A DNA stretch of 62,500 nt. It comes from Prorocentrum cordatum. Taxonomy: Eukaryota > Sar > Dinophyceae > Prorocentrales > Prorocentraceae. The stretch is taken from NCBI GenBank assembly GCA_963575745.1, contig CAUYUJ010014349.1, forward strand, positions 233,881 through 296,380, read 5' to 3'. A model generated the notes under the pieces. That model was not told the origin of the DNA and ran no database searches. It saw only the letters and a list, made by a program, of their open reading frames with translations. Each line of letters starts with the position of its first letter. The stretch's first letter is position 1. This document shows positions 52,985-62,500 of the stretch, piece by piece. A program made the position numbers and the translations under genes.

Positions 52985-53900
52985 TCAGAACAGGAATAAC
53001 ACATAAACACAAAGGGTTGTATTGGTTTTACGCCGGAAAGGGGCTTCGTTGAGAGGGTGCCTGGCACGGATGCGTGGATCGGGGAGGCGTCGGTGTTTGG
53101 AGTTGGCGGTTGGCGTGGCATGTGCGTTTAGCTGGTCGCATGTGTTCGGAACGCGTGACGGGTGGACAGGCCGCTCACCAGCAGCTGGCAGTCCTCTGCC
53201 CGCGGGCCAGAACAAATCGCCGCGCGCTCGCAACGGGGTGTGGGAAAGGGGGTTGGGAGAGAGTGCGAGTCTCATTCCCACGAAGTCCCTTCGATGGGCA
53301 GTACACAATTATTTTTCTCTCCATCTGCCGCACGGCCAATCGAACAAACGAACAACTGTCTCGGCGCGCAGTCTTATCTTCGCCTGCGCGCATCCAGGTT
53401 TCCTTCCGTTGCTTCCTTCGCTGCTTTCTCGTTCTCCTCTTCTTTTTCCTCTTCCCCTGCTTTGCCTTGTCCCGCCCCCCTTTCCTTTCCAGCTCGGAGC
53501 TGTCACCGCGCGCGAAGAGCGCAACCCAAAGGGGGTTGCTGTAATTCCTTGGTGTGCCACGAAGGGGTCGTGTAGTTCCTTTGTGTACGGTCTGGTTACA
53601 CTGCCAACGCGGGGGGCACACAAAGGAATTTCTTGTGTGTGCGATCATTTTCGCCGCCCCCATAAGAGCACGCGCGATTCCTTTATGTAGAGCTTGCTCT
53701 CCCGCCTCGAGGAGTGCACGGGGCCTGGCGCTACATCACAAGGCCGCGGCGCCTGGCAGTGCGATGCACCTGCGCCTGATACCACGCCCTAAACGATCCT
53801 ACGTGGATTTCAACTCTTCTGCCTAAATCGCGCTGGCAGCTGGCCAGCCACATCGCCGGCCCTGCATGCCCGCGCGCGCTACTGCGTTCTGCTGCCGCGA
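52985..53900. other. About 1 kb foreign sequence splitting the LINE endonuclease
   Basis: The LINE protein is recognisable on both sides but not here. Internal AATTCCTT(T/G)GTGTGCC words at about 53546 and, inverted, at about 53620 form an imperfect inverted repeat; a third related word is near 53570. No protein recognised. It may be an inserted element or diverged sequence; exact borders are not resolved. Confidence 0.45.
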
Positions 53901-53940
53901 CGCGCGCTGCTGTCAACGGATGAACGAACTGACGTCGCAC

Positions 53941-53965
53941 GGTGGTTTGGCTGTGCCAAACCACC
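53941..53965. other. Perfect 11-bp hairpin
   Basis: GGTGGTTTGGC, loop TGT, then GCCAAACCACC: a perfect inverted repeat near one border of the sequence that splits the LINE. Its role is unknown. Confidence 0.85.
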
Positions 53966-54059
53966 ATGGAATTTTTGTTGGTCGCGGATCTTGGGATCGC
54001 GTCGCCGCCGGCAGCCTTGCCACACCATACATGTCAGCTGCATCCTAGAGCACGGCCGT

Positions 54060-54515
54060 GCATCAACCCTGGTTTGGGTCGCTGGGGATCCAATGCGTAC
54101 TCGTAATAACCTCGCGCTGAAGCCGCCAAGGATGCAGGTGTTGCTGCGAGCCGCGGTCTTCCGTATATGTGTTTGGAGTTCAGCGTAGAAGGAGTTGCGG
54201 ATTTGAGAGGCATAAGCGTTCAATCTCGTAGAATGCCGCTTGAAAGTTTGATGCGAAAGGAAGCGATCTTGGAGTTACATGCGTTTGACAGCCACAATGC
54301 TTCCCAGCATCCTCGGGGCAACCAGGACACCCACGCCTGCGTGTGCACGCGTTTCCAAGTCCAACCCGCCTGACAGGAAAAACATGTAGCCACCATGTGC
54401 AAAATATCCGGCACCATGGAGGTGTGTCTCTTGAACACATTCGGTCAGTTCTTCAATCTTGATGTTGGAGCCCCCTCGAAGGCCTTCGAAATTCCACGTG
54501 CCGAATCGGCCAGGA
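54060..54515 (-). pseudogene. LINE APE-type endonuclease, N-terminal part
   Basis: Nicks the target DNA to prime reverse transcription. 'FGTWNFEGLRGGSNIKIEEL' is the N-terminal strand (TWN motif). 'CVQETHLHGAGYFAHGGYMF' carries the catalytic QE-x-H box and 'HAGVGVLVAP' the next strand. Further down, in another frame, 'FYAELQTHIRKTAARSNTCI' and 'LGGFSARL' correspond to the GDFNA box with Asp changed to Gly. Frame changes near 54275 and 54220 disable it. Confidence 0.7.
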
Positions 54516-56091
54516 CAGCAAGGGGTACAGGCAGAACGGGGTCTACCCCAGGAAAGCTGTTCAGGACAAACTTGATCACGTCGCTCTCCATTGTTTTGTC
54601 CGTGCGAATGCCGGGCAGGAGGAAAAAGGGGTGGTTGATGAAGTCCAGAAGATGTTTCCAGAGACAGCGGGCCGCTGTACGACGGTATTTTGGCCCAAAT
54701 TGGTAGTGCGTGCGGGACGAGAGCGCCGGGCTGTACGACGCGCGGGGACGAGAGCGACAATTCGCCCGCTCGCGCGTCGATGAGATCGCGTGCGCAAAAT
54801 GTGCGCCGCGCCCTGGGTGACGTTCAAATCTCTACAACCGTGAGCGCGGCGCCGAGGCGAGGACGACATGTCAGCCTGTCGTGCGGGACGCGTGCCCCGC
54901 CCCATACATGCTACGCATTTTGCAACATAGACGACAGAATGGCAATGCTGAGGCGAAACACGTTGATTTCGTAGTGTTTTAACAGGTCGGATGGAAGGGC
55001 CCTGATTGTGGCGCTATCGTAAGATGGCAGAGTGTCGGTATATACGAATAAATATGGATAGTAATGAGTAAGAGCGGGATCGGTAGGAGTGGGAACATTG
55101 GCAGCGGATGGAGGCGGGAGGAGGAGGAGGAGGAGGAGGAGCAACAGGAGGAGGAAAAGGAGGATCGGCAGGAGTGGGTGGCGGAGTATGGGGGGGCTGG
55201 TTTGTCGTCTCCTGGCCGCTTGCGCCAGGTTTTTTCTCACCTTGCGGAGCTCCCGAACCCGATCATCATCCACATGCATCCATCGCGGCCCCCTGGGGGC
55301 CTGAGACTCGAGCCCACGGTGGCGCAAACCAGAAATGTCAGTCGTCTTGAGCACCGTGAGGGGGGGAAGGAAGGAACAGGGCGCGGGGAAGAGGGCAGCA
55401 GGGAGGAGGAAAGGCGACGAGACGGCTGGAAAGCCTTCAAGACTTATGTCAAACAGCCCAACGCCTTCCAGAGCCTTCCAGGAAACGTTCAAATTACAAC
55501 GCTTTCAAACAACATTGCAAGTGGTCCCGAACGCCCTTCAATAACATCAAATGCCTTCCCAGTGGTTTGAAAATCAGTCCGCCAATGGTCAAGCATGCCG
55601 CTGAACTATCTATGCCGTTTCACGCATTTTCGACATTGTTCATAGGTGATTGAGAACCATCAGAATTCGCCCAAACCTTCGAGCTCCGCAGGACCCTTTC
55701 CTCCGTCCGTCGCCACTGTCATCGCCTTGATCGACGAGGAGGTATATGAGTGACTGGGAGGAGGAGGTGGAGGAGGATGTCGTAGAAATCGGGTTTCGTA
55801 ACGAGATTTCGAAAGTTGCCTTGGAGGCTACTGGTGACCCGTTTTCCGTGCTTCTATTTAGTGCTCGAGCTGTTTGTGCGCGGTTTCCATTTCGAACTGG
55901 AGTTTGATTCGGCTGGTGAACCAGCGCCGGGCGCAAGCCATGAGGAAAAGGGTCACTCTCATTTCCGATATTTGTTTATCTGAAGTTGATTTCTTGGTCA
56001 TCGAATATTTCAAGAACTCTGACGAGTAACCCCGTCAAGAGCAACACGAGATTGGTAGTGCGGGGTTTGGTTTCAGTGAGCCTGACGAAAA
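54516..56091. other. No gene; GGA repeat at 55105-55165; possible 5' region of copia copy 2
   Basis: GAGGAGGAG purine tract at 55105-55165. Words of the type TTCCAGA and GCCTTC recur near 55430-55560. The last few hundred bases should include the 5' LTR and primer-binding region of copia copy 2, but neither could be recognised. Confidence 0.4.
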
Positions 56092-57129
56092 ATGGCGTCG
56101 CCGAGCACGCGCCAGAACGTAGATTTACAGAGGACCCCTACGTGGGATGGCAAGGCGGAGACGCTGGACGAGTACCAGGCCGAGGTGGACCTTCTCACTC
56201 TCTCGACGAAGGAAGAGGAGAGGAGACTGTTCGGACCGCGACTAGTTCAGGCTCTGCCGAAGAATACCGCGCACAGGAAGCTGGCCCTGCGACTACCGCG
56301 AGTGGGTGGCGAGGCAAACTCGATCGTCGGAGAAAAGGGCCCCTACAACTTGACTAGGGCGTTTCAGATAAGCCTAGGGAAGCAGGCATCGAGTGACGTG
56401 GTGGACAAAGTCTTCTCATACTACTATGACCGGAAGACGTCAGGTCCATGCGTGAGGAGACTACGCCAGACGATCGGACTTTACGCGGAGAAGGAGGAAG
56501 ACGCCTACCAGGAGATGGAGAAGAGTGTGCGGGCGATCTGTCCGGACCTGGAAGATCTGGATCTCATCCCCGACGAGCTGCGTGGCATCATCTTCCTGGC
56601 GAGTGCGAACTTAGACCCGAGTGAGCGGGCCACGGTGGTGGCAGGACTACACGACTTGAAGATCGAATCAGTCATCGAGAAGCTGGCTGACAAGGACCTG
56701 CTGGCGAGGGACGTCCTGGTATCGCGACGTCGTGAACTACGAATTCCACGAGGTCGAGATCCTCGTCGGGAGCGGTCCAGGGTCAACTACCAGGAAGACG
56801 ACATGGAGGAAGAGCCGAGCTACTTCGAGGAGGAAGTCGACGAGGTAGACGAGGCGGACATCCACTACGAGGACCAGGGGTTCGACAAGGAGGACCTAGA
56901 GGCGCTGGAGGCCTACGCCGTGGACGCGGAGGTGTACGCGCAGGACGCTCACCGGACCTTCACAAAGGCTCAGAAACTGCTGGCGGAGGCGGCGAAGAAC
57001 AGGAGCGGCTACTTTCCAGTGATCGGGATCGGTCAGATACCCGAGAAGCAGTTCAAGGATCAGAAGACGACCGACACGGCGAAGGCAGCGCTCAAGGCTC
57101 CACGACCACCAGCACAACAAGTTGGATAA
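56092..57129 (+). CDS. Copia gag (capsid) protein
   Basis: Forms the particle around the element RNA. The start is the ATG at 56092, followed at once by 'PSTRQNVDL' style N-terminus as 'MASPSTRQNVDLQRTPTWDG'. Helical core blocks 'KNTAHRKLALRLPRV', 'LGKQASSDVVDKVFSYYYDR' and 'YAEKEEDAYQEMEKSVRAIC' fit copia-type gag. An acidic tract ('DDMEEEPSYFEEEVDEVDEA') precedes the C-terminus. The 345-codon frame ends at a TAA, beyond which the same frame continues directly into the zinc knuckle and protease, so the gene was probably a gag-protease fusion. Confidence 0.8.
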   Translation: MASPSTRQNVDLQRTPTWDGKAETLDEYQAEVDLLTLSTKEEERRLFGPRLVQALPKNTAHRKLALRLPRVGGEANSIVGEKGPYNLTRAFQISLGKQASSDVVDKVFSYYYDRKTSGPCVRRLRQTIGLYAEKEEDAYQEMEKSVRAICPDLEDLDLIPDELRGIIFLASANLDPSERATVVAGLHDLKIESVIEKLADKDLLARDVLVSRRRELRIPRGRDPRRERSRVNYQEDDMEEEPSYFEEEVDEVDEADIHYEDQGFDKEDLEALEAYAVDAEVYAQDAHRTFTKAQKLLAEAAKNRSGYFPVIGIGQIPEKQFKDQKTTDTAKAALKAPRPPAQQVG

Positions 57130-57732
57130 CGACGAGCAGCACAGCCGCCACCAGCTCACCATCCAGCTCCGAGGAGACCCCCCAAGGGTAAGGGCAGGGG
57201 CGTTAAGTGGCTGATCTGCCAGGGACCTCATCGCGCCGTGGACTGTCCCAAGCGAGGCAACACGGGCGACGACGAGAACAATTACGGCAATGAGGGCAAC
57301 GCTTCTGAGGAGGGTCAAGCTGGTTGGGTACACGGGGAGATGATTGGATACGCCATCATCGACGCGGGAGCTTCGAAGAGCATGATCGGGAACGACTTGG
57401 CCGCAGCCACCCAGGGCACCATCGAGGAGACGGGCGAGGACCAGGTCACCATGGACTACACGAAGAAGACGAAGTTCACGTATGCGGGCGGCGAGAAGGG
57501 CCAGTCCATCGGCAAGTTCGGCTTTGAGCACCCGGTGGCGCTGGTCGAGGACGACAACAAGCTGTGGTTCGACCTGGTCGAGACGAAGTCCCCGATGCTT
57601 CTGGGTCTGGACTGCCTCGAGAAGGCTGGGGCAGATCTGATCAAGGAGAGGTCCGCCCTGGTCTTCGCCGACGGCCACGAGGAACCAGCGGCGCGGCTGT
57701 CTAGCTCGCACAACGCTCTCCCCGTGCTCTGA
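57130..57732 (+). CDS. Copia zinc knuckle and aspartic protease
   Basis: Same frame as gag, separated only by the TAA at 57127. 'KWLICQGPHRAVDCPKRG' is a CCHC knuckle lacking its first Cys. The protease follows: 'GYAIIDAGASKSMIGNDLAA' carries the catalytic Asp in D-A-G-A-S (usually D-T-G-A-S), then 'KTKFTYAGGEKGQSIGKFGF' and 'SPMLLGLDCLEKAGADLIKE', the second-hairpin region that copy 1 also shows at its start. Processes the polyprotein in relatives. Confidence 0.75.
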   Translation, partial: RRAAQPPPAHHPAPRRPPKGKGRGVKWLICQGPHRAVDCPKRGNTGDDENNYGNEGNASEEGQAGWVHGEMIGYAIIDAGASKSMIGNDLAAATQGTIEETGEDQVTMDYTKKTKFTYAGGEKGQSIGKFGFEHPVALVEDDNKLWFDLVETKSPMLLGLDCLEKAGADLIKERSALVFADGHEEPAARLSSSHNALPVL

Positions 57733-57768
57733 CGGGGCCCAGCCGCTGGTGGCGACAACGCCTGCAGA

Positions 57769-58122
57769 GTGGGGAAAAAAAACAGAAGTTGTCAGGGTGA
57801 TCCAGATCCCATCGAGCCCGAAAGATCCAAGAGCCCTTCTCAGAATTTCGGAGGCCAGGTAAACGCGAAGGCCTCGCTCCCTAATTCAAGGGCCATTGCA
57901 ATTCTCCGAGCACGCACAAACTACAGACATATTGGAAACGCACTATCCGAAACGGGCGAACTAGATAGGGTAAGGCATGAACACCAGCATCATCATGGAC
58001 TCGATAGGTCATGCCATGTACACCAGCATCCTCATGGACGAGAGAGAGCATGTCATGAACATCACCATCCGCCAGTTTTAGAGAGAGTCTATGACTATCA
58101 TCTTCGAGAGCGCGAAACATAA
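57769..58122 (+). pseudogene. Copia spacer with His-rich repeats
   Basis: About 118 codons; the second half has four imperfect 13-residue repeats: 'VRHEHQHHHGLD', 'RSCHVHQHPHGRE', 'RACHEHHHPPVLE' and 'RVYDYHLRERE'. The DNA shows the same period (CAGCATC(A/C)TCATGGAC words). It may bind metal. Not found in copy 1 because that part lies outside the window. Confidence 0.45.
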
Positions 58123-58188
58123 TCCGGATGCGGTCTCGGGACTTCTGGGAAGACTGCGGCGTCGGAAGTCTCGGGTGCGCAAGATCAG

Positions 58189-59201
58189 GTGCGCCATTCT
58201 CCAACATCCTACCCCCCGCCTCCAGGGCCATTGGTGTCGAGCGCCCGCTCCGGAAGGAGCTTTCGCGATGAGCAGTCCGCATGGGGGCCAGCGGGCGTCA
58301 ACGAGATCTCGGACGAGGAGTTCGAGGATTGGGATCTGGCGAGCGGCGGCCGCCCGCCCGACGCGGAGGCCTCGCGCTCATCGGGGCAGCCGTCGCAGCC
58401 CATGCTGCAGCTGCAGCTGTGGACGTGGATCCGGAGATGTTCTTCGATGATCTGAGGTGCCAGGCCATGGAACTATGCTCAGTGACCGACCCGGGCACGA
58501 TCGAGGAGCAGCGGGAGGCAGCAGCGCGACAAGCAGCTCGGGACGGAACGTTAGCGGAAGCAGCGCGACGAGTCATGGCCGGCAACGTCGCGAAGGAGTG
58601 GCGCGGCCTGCTTGTCGTGGTGAGGAACGCATTAATCAAGGACAACGGCCAGGGTATCCAGATCGACGCCATGAACAGGGAGATGCCGAGCGTGGCGCGC
58701 ACCAAAAAGAGGACCAGCGAGAACAACAATTCGAAGGAGCACCTGCCTACACCTTCAACGTTACCGACATCCGGGGGGCCGACCACGGGGATTCCAAAGA
58801 CGACCAGCTTCAGCAAGGAGTTACCAAACAACAGAAAGGTGGACCTCCGGGGCTCGAACATCCAGAAAAACAACAACAATAAGGCCAGCCATCAGGAGCC
58901 CGAGAGGGGCCCGGAGAAGCACAGTGCAGGACAGGCCGGACTCAACATATGGCAGCGACTGGTGATGAGGATTCAAGCTCGACGTCGTTGGCATGCTCAC
59001 TGTCAGCTCATGAGGTTCAGCAAGAATGCGTGCCCGAAGAAGTTCAGCCCACCCACGGGCTTTGGTCGACATCTGGGCCACTGGGCCCGGCGGGAGATAA
59101 GCTACGAGTCGTGGGGCAGCTCCCCCAACGAGTTCGTCAGAACGCATTACTGGCCGCTTCGCAGATCGACGAGAAGGGCACCAGGGAGCTCAACCAGATG
59201 A
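58189..59201 (+). pseudogene. Copia spacer region, acidic then Lys/Asn-rich
   Basis: Starts in one frame ('NEISDEEFEDWDLASGG') and continues from about 58430 in another ('DPEMFFDDLRCQAMELCSVT', 'EWRGLLVVVRNALIKDNGQG', 'NMREM'-like 'DAMNREMPSVARTKKRT'). This sits between protease and the Cys-motif domain in dinoflagellate copia elements; I know no function. Confidence 0.45.
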
Positions 59202-60425
59202 CGAAAGTACAGGACAGACCTGCTCGATATATGCGTCCCACCGGACAGCGCGCTGGGAGGCCAGGTGGAAGCTATGGGAGGCAAGGTGGCCCGCGTGGGC
59301 TTGTTCAATTTGTTCGGCTTCAGCCGCAAGTAATCGGTCGACAAGGCGAAGGGGCATGTCCGTCAAGAACGACCTCGATGGGCGCATGCTTCACTTCCAT
59401 GCACTCCATTCTCAGCGTTGCAGAACGGCAGGCCCAATACCGTCGAATCCCAAGAGAAGTTGATGAAGATGAGAAAGTGGGGGCGTCGAGTCATGAGGAA
59501 CGCGCTGGAGGTTCTACTCTACGCGCGGAGGCAGTTCGGCACCAAGATCTCCACCGAGCACCCCCTCAACGCCAGCTCATGGAGGAGCATCCCGGAGTTG
59601 TTCATTGTATGGGGGCAGTTCTATGAGTCCATCAGCTATGTGTGCGGCTGGGGAATGAAGGGCAATGTCACAGGAGAACTCATCAGGAAGGGCTGGCGCA
59701 TCGTGACCACGAATCAGGTGCTGGCAGACCGACTCAGGAGGAGATGCATTCGCGATCATCACCACGCCATCATCGAGACAGGCCAGGTCAGCGTAGGCGA
59801 AGCGGCCAGGTACCCCCTCAACATGCGCCGCAAAGGGGCTTCTACTATCATGGAGGAGGACAACTTCAGCTTCTTCGAGGTGCAGGCGGCGTTCGCCCAG
59901 GAGGAGACCACCGAGATGAAGGACACAGAGATCGAAAAGGAGGAGTTTGATAAAGTGGACCCCAGAGCGATAGACCTGGCACAGAAGGAGCTGATGAGCA
60001 TCCACACCAAAATGCACAACATGGGCGTCAACGCCATGAGGGCCTACTTGACTCGTAGGGGCGCGCAGCCCTGGGTGATCGCGCTCGCCGGACAGTTGAA
60101 ATTCAGCATTTGTGAGGCTACCGCCCGCCGTCACCCCATGCCAGTGGCCGCTGGAATCGACGCCGAACCTTTTGATGCTCTGCAAATGGACGGCTTTGAT
60201 TGGATTCGTACTGCGACTGAGACCCGTGCGAGGGGCGCATTGATGATCGATGAGGGATCGGCCAAGTCGGCACCAGTCATCCACTATACGGCCCCAAACA
60301 AGGGGAACACGGGAGAGACATCAGCAGCTGTCGTCAGGGAGACGTTCGTCAATGATTGGGCCAGGTATTTCGGAAGACCACGCCAGATCCGCACGGGCCC
60401 TGCTGGAGCATACAGCTGCACGAGT
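59202..60425 (+). pseudogene. Cys-motif (methyltransferase-like?) domain and start of integrase
   Basis: One frame, broken by TAA at 59331. It begins 'KYRTDLLDICVPPDSALGGQ', then 'GGKVARVGLFNLFG'. After the stop come 'WAHASLPCTPFSALQNGRPN' and 'LLYARRQFGTKISTEHPLNA'. A glycine-containing start, then P-C-x-x-F-S, is reminiscent of motifs I and IV of cytosine-C5 methyltransferases, but this is weak. Integrase starts about codon 60000: 'IHTKMHNMGVNAMRAYLTRR' (His part of the zinc domain), 'CEATARRHPMPVA', 'ALQMDGFDWIR' (first Asp) and 'YFGRPRQIRTGPAG' (second Asp lost or altered), where a frameshift near 60410 follows. Confidence 0.6.
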
Positions 60426-61100
60426 GGGCCTCAAGTCACGGAATACATTGGGAAGTGGGTCCAGCCGAGGCTCACTGGACGCATGGACGAGGGGAGGTGA
60501 CTATCAACCTCCTCAAGGTGGCAGCGACGAGAATGGTTATGGCTGACCCCGAGTGCCCGATCCAGGAGATTTTCAGCTGGTGCGCCGCAGCTCATGTGGA
60601 GATGTTCAAAGTGACCGGCGCCTCACCCGATCAAGTTCTCTTTGGCCGCCAGTTTCGACCTCCTGGATTCACAACTGACAGGGGCAGTGGTTCAGCTGCA
60701 GGCGGAGAGCACCAAGGGCACCAGCGCAGAGGTCATGATGAACAGGAGGAAGCAGGTTCGAAAAGCCTTCGATGAAGCTCTAGCCGATCGCCAAGCTCGA
60801 CTGGCTGCAATCTCCTGAATCAGGATGTTCTCAACTTGGGAAACGGGCGAGCTCGTGTTCTTCTGGGTCGAGCCAGGCAGCCGGAGAGACAAGGTAAAGA
60901 AGTCGAAGGGTGAGTTCCTTGGTCCAGCTCTGGTCGTGAACCAGTTCTACAGGCACGAGAAGGGAGAGGCAACCCTTCGGAACCTTGTCCTGATCTACTC
61001 AATAACCAGCTCGCCCTCAGCACACCTCAGCAGCTACGACCAGCATCAGAGCACGAGAAGTCCTTTTACGCGACCCTTCAGAAGTCCAGGCCCCTGGGAA
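60410..61100 (+). pseudogene. Copia integrase C-terminal part
   Basis: In the shifted frame: 'LHEWASSHGIHWEVGPAEAH', 'RGEVTINLLKVAATRMVMAD' and 'TGASPDQVLFGRQFRPPG', the end of the core. The expected 'x-E-R-x-x' position reads 'RGEVTINLLK', so Glu may be kept. From about 60825 another frame gives 'WETGELVFFWVEPGSRRDKV' and 'GEFLGPALVVNQFYRHEKGE', the small barrel-like tail that in copy 1 reads 'VGDWVFYYN'. Confidence 0.65.
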
Positions 61101-61108
61101 GACAGCCC

Positions 61109-62002
61109 GTGATGGAGACTCTGGACGTGGGGGCAAGATATTGGGATCTGAGCCAACCGCAACCACCCGATGGAGTCGACCACGATCGAGATGAACGGCG
61201 AGCTCCAGGACATGAACCAGAGGAGCCACCTGAACCTGCGGCATCAGAACCAGGAGAACCTGAAGATGTGGAGATGGAACCTCTGGGACAGGGAGACGAA
61301 GAGCAACTGCCTGCGGGCGAAGAGCCGGGGAGCGAAGGAGCTCGCGACACTGAACCAGATCAAGAAATGGCACCTCGCTCCAGGACGTCGTCAGAAGTGC
61401 CGATGCCAGACTCACCGATACCAGAACAACCACCTGTAGTACCGGAAGGACCACCTGAACCGGCACAACGAGCAGCGCCGGACAACTACAACGTTAAGAA
61501 GAACCCCTTGCTCAATGACGTGCCGTTCTCCATCCGCATTAATCTCAGGGATCGGGGGCGTCCAGCCGACCCCCCGGAAGCACCGCCAGAGAAGAAGGCA
61601 AGGACGGAGGAGGAGCTCGCAGTGTCCGACATCTTCGCATTTTTGGAGGAGGATAAAAGAGTGCACATGATGGAGGTCGTACTCGAAGTAGCTGTTCTGG
61701 CGGCATTCAGCGAGAGACCCAAGCAAGTACTGAAGAATGCAGTGAAGAAAGGCCAGGTGGAGATCAACATGCGAAAGGCGACTTCAGAGGTGAAGTCGAT
61801 GGTGGCGCAGGCGAAGTTGGTGGAGGTCAACAGCTTGGTGCGCAGCGAGGTGTGCCAGGCTGCTCTGAAGAAGGAAGGGATCAAACCAATGCAGATGCGG
61901 TGGCACCTTATCCAGAAGGACGAAGGGAAGGTAAAGGCCCGTCTCATCCTCGTGGGTTTTCAAGATCCCCGGCTGGCGACCATCGAGAAGGCAAGCCCTT
62001 GA
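61109..62002 (+). pseudogene. Linker and N-terminal copia RT
   Basis: Pro/Glu-rich linker, then 'NPLLNDVPFSIRINLRDRGR', 'VSDIFAFLEEDKRVHMMEVV', 'CQAALKKEGIKPMQMRWHLI' and 'EGKVKARLILVGFQDPRLAT'. The 'KARLI(V/L)xGFQDP' block is the usual N-terminal RT strand. A frameshift after about 61960 ends it. Confidence 0.75.
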
Positions 62003-62500
62003 TCTCATCCCGAGGACGGAATCTGGCTTTACAGCTCATGGCGAATAACAAGCTCAGAAACTACAAGGGCGACGTCAAGGCTGCATCTCTGCAGGGAGAT
62101 GCTACTCAAGCGAAACATGATCTACTTGTGCAGCCAGTGCCGGAACTACGTGAAGCCCTACAGCTGGCGGATGACGAGTGCGTGAAGATGCTGAAGGCCG
62201 CCTACGGGTTGGTGAACGTTCCCCCAAGGAGTGGCACGAAAAAGTGGCAGGCGGCCTGAAGAAGTTCAAGTGCGCAGCTATGACGCTGGAACCCTGTCTA
62301 TGGATCAAGTACAACGAGCAGGGAAACATCGAGACGGTCATCTTCGTGCACGTGGGCGACTTCGTGATCGGGATCCCGAGCTCCGAGGTGGGCCAGAAGA
62401 ACCTGGTGGAGGTGCAGAGACTGTGCAACTGGGGATCTTGGGAGACAGGCTTCATCACACAGCGTGGCTCTGAGTGCGTCCAGCTGGCAGACTACAGCAT
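61985..62500 (+). pseudogene. Copia RT core with HVGD active site, runs off the window
   Basis: Frame 1 to about 62230 gives 'NLALQLMANNKLRNYKGDVK' (first palm Asp) and 'QPVPELREALQLADDECVKM', 'LKAAYGLVN'. Then a frameshift leads to 'CLWIKYNEQGNIETVIFVHV' followed by 'GDFVIG'. Copy 1 has HVDD at this point; here Asp is replaced by Gly (GGC at 62355-62357), which should abolish polymerase activity. The frame is open to the last base. Confidence 0.75.

Larger units (their letters stand above)
50619..54515 (-). mobile_element. Non-LTR retrotransposon (LINE) with endonuclease and RT, interrupted
   Basis: Minus strand, order endonuclease (54515 to about 54060, then about 52960-52700), RT (about 52400-51000) and a C-terminal tail. 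This is the APE-endonuclease LINE plan. Three defects are visible: an insertion of about 1 kb within the endonuclease (about 53.0-53.95 kb), a frameshift near 51700 and shorter frame changes within the endonuclease. Identity to any clade cannot be set here. Confidence 0.8.
56092..62500 (+). mobile_element. Ty1/copia-type LTR retrotransposon, copy 2 (3' end outside window)
   Basis: Order gag, zinc knuckle, protease, spacer region, Cys-motif domain, integrase, RT; the RNase H lies beyond the edge. Defects: in-frame TAA between gag and protease (57127), TAA at 59331, frameshifts near 60410, 60770 and 61960-62230, and an altered RT active site. Same family type as copy 1, with the same spacer domain, but not a recent duplicate of it. 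Confidence 0.85.

Noticed and set aside
1-62500. tRNA and rRNA genes
   Set aside because: I looked for the conserved TTCGA arm with matching acceptor stems and for rRNA core words, and found no convincing candidate. A covariance-model scan would be decisive.

Overview
This window looks like nuclear DNA of a dinoflagellate. Composition is GC-rich and there are no operons or bacterial promoters. Host coding sequence occurs only as short plus-strand exons separated by kilobases of repeats. Introns can be inferred with GC donors and with the same short 'AGG' motif at both ends, a habit reported for dinoflagellates. Most recognisable protein sequence belongs to retroelements. I see no rRNA, tRNA, CRISPR or prophage features.

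Layout. 1-5.5 kb: a decayed Ty1/copia-type element on the plus strand, cut by the window edge. 6-18 kb: scattered exons of an RCC1 beta-propeller protein (6.1, 7.3, 8.0-8.7, 9.6 and 17.7 kb), with low-complexity reading frames, a Pro/Thr-rich Cys-motif frame and several tandem repeats between them. 19-25 kb: two inverted-repeat (MITE-like) elements, a 90-bp minisatellite (about 17 copies) and a 1.2-kb satellite of about 11-bp units. 25.6-28.3 kb, minus strand: a badly decayed non-LTR element with RT and RNase H traces. 28.5-32.8 kb: simple repeats, a third MITE-like element and one likely host exon. 32.9-41.4 kb: a young, almost intact tyrosine-recombinase retrotransposon. 41.5-50 kb: repeats, two more MITE-like copies and two coiled-coil exons. 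50.6-54.5 kb, minus strand: a second non-LTR element (endonuclease plus RT) split by about 1 kb of foreign sequence. 56.1-62.5 kb: a second Ty1/copia element, also running off the window.

The main discovery candidate is the element at 32865-41448. It has split direct repeats in the order A1-[genes]-B1-A2-B2, as in PAT/Ngaro-type DIRS-like elements. The repeat pairs differ by only two substitutions (A) and two substitutions plus one indel (B), so it moved recently. Its gene order is unusual: recombinase first, then a zinc-finger gag-like gene, then RT-RNase H. The gag-like gene appears to carry two tiny GC-AG introns (64 and 59 nt) flanked by repeated splice motifs.

The RCC1 exons and perhaps the exons at 30.4, 48.3 and 48.9 kb lie on the same strand. 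They could belong to one or more host genes with very long introns that absorbed the mobile DNA. That linkage is inference; exon borders are estimates unless a splice motif is given.
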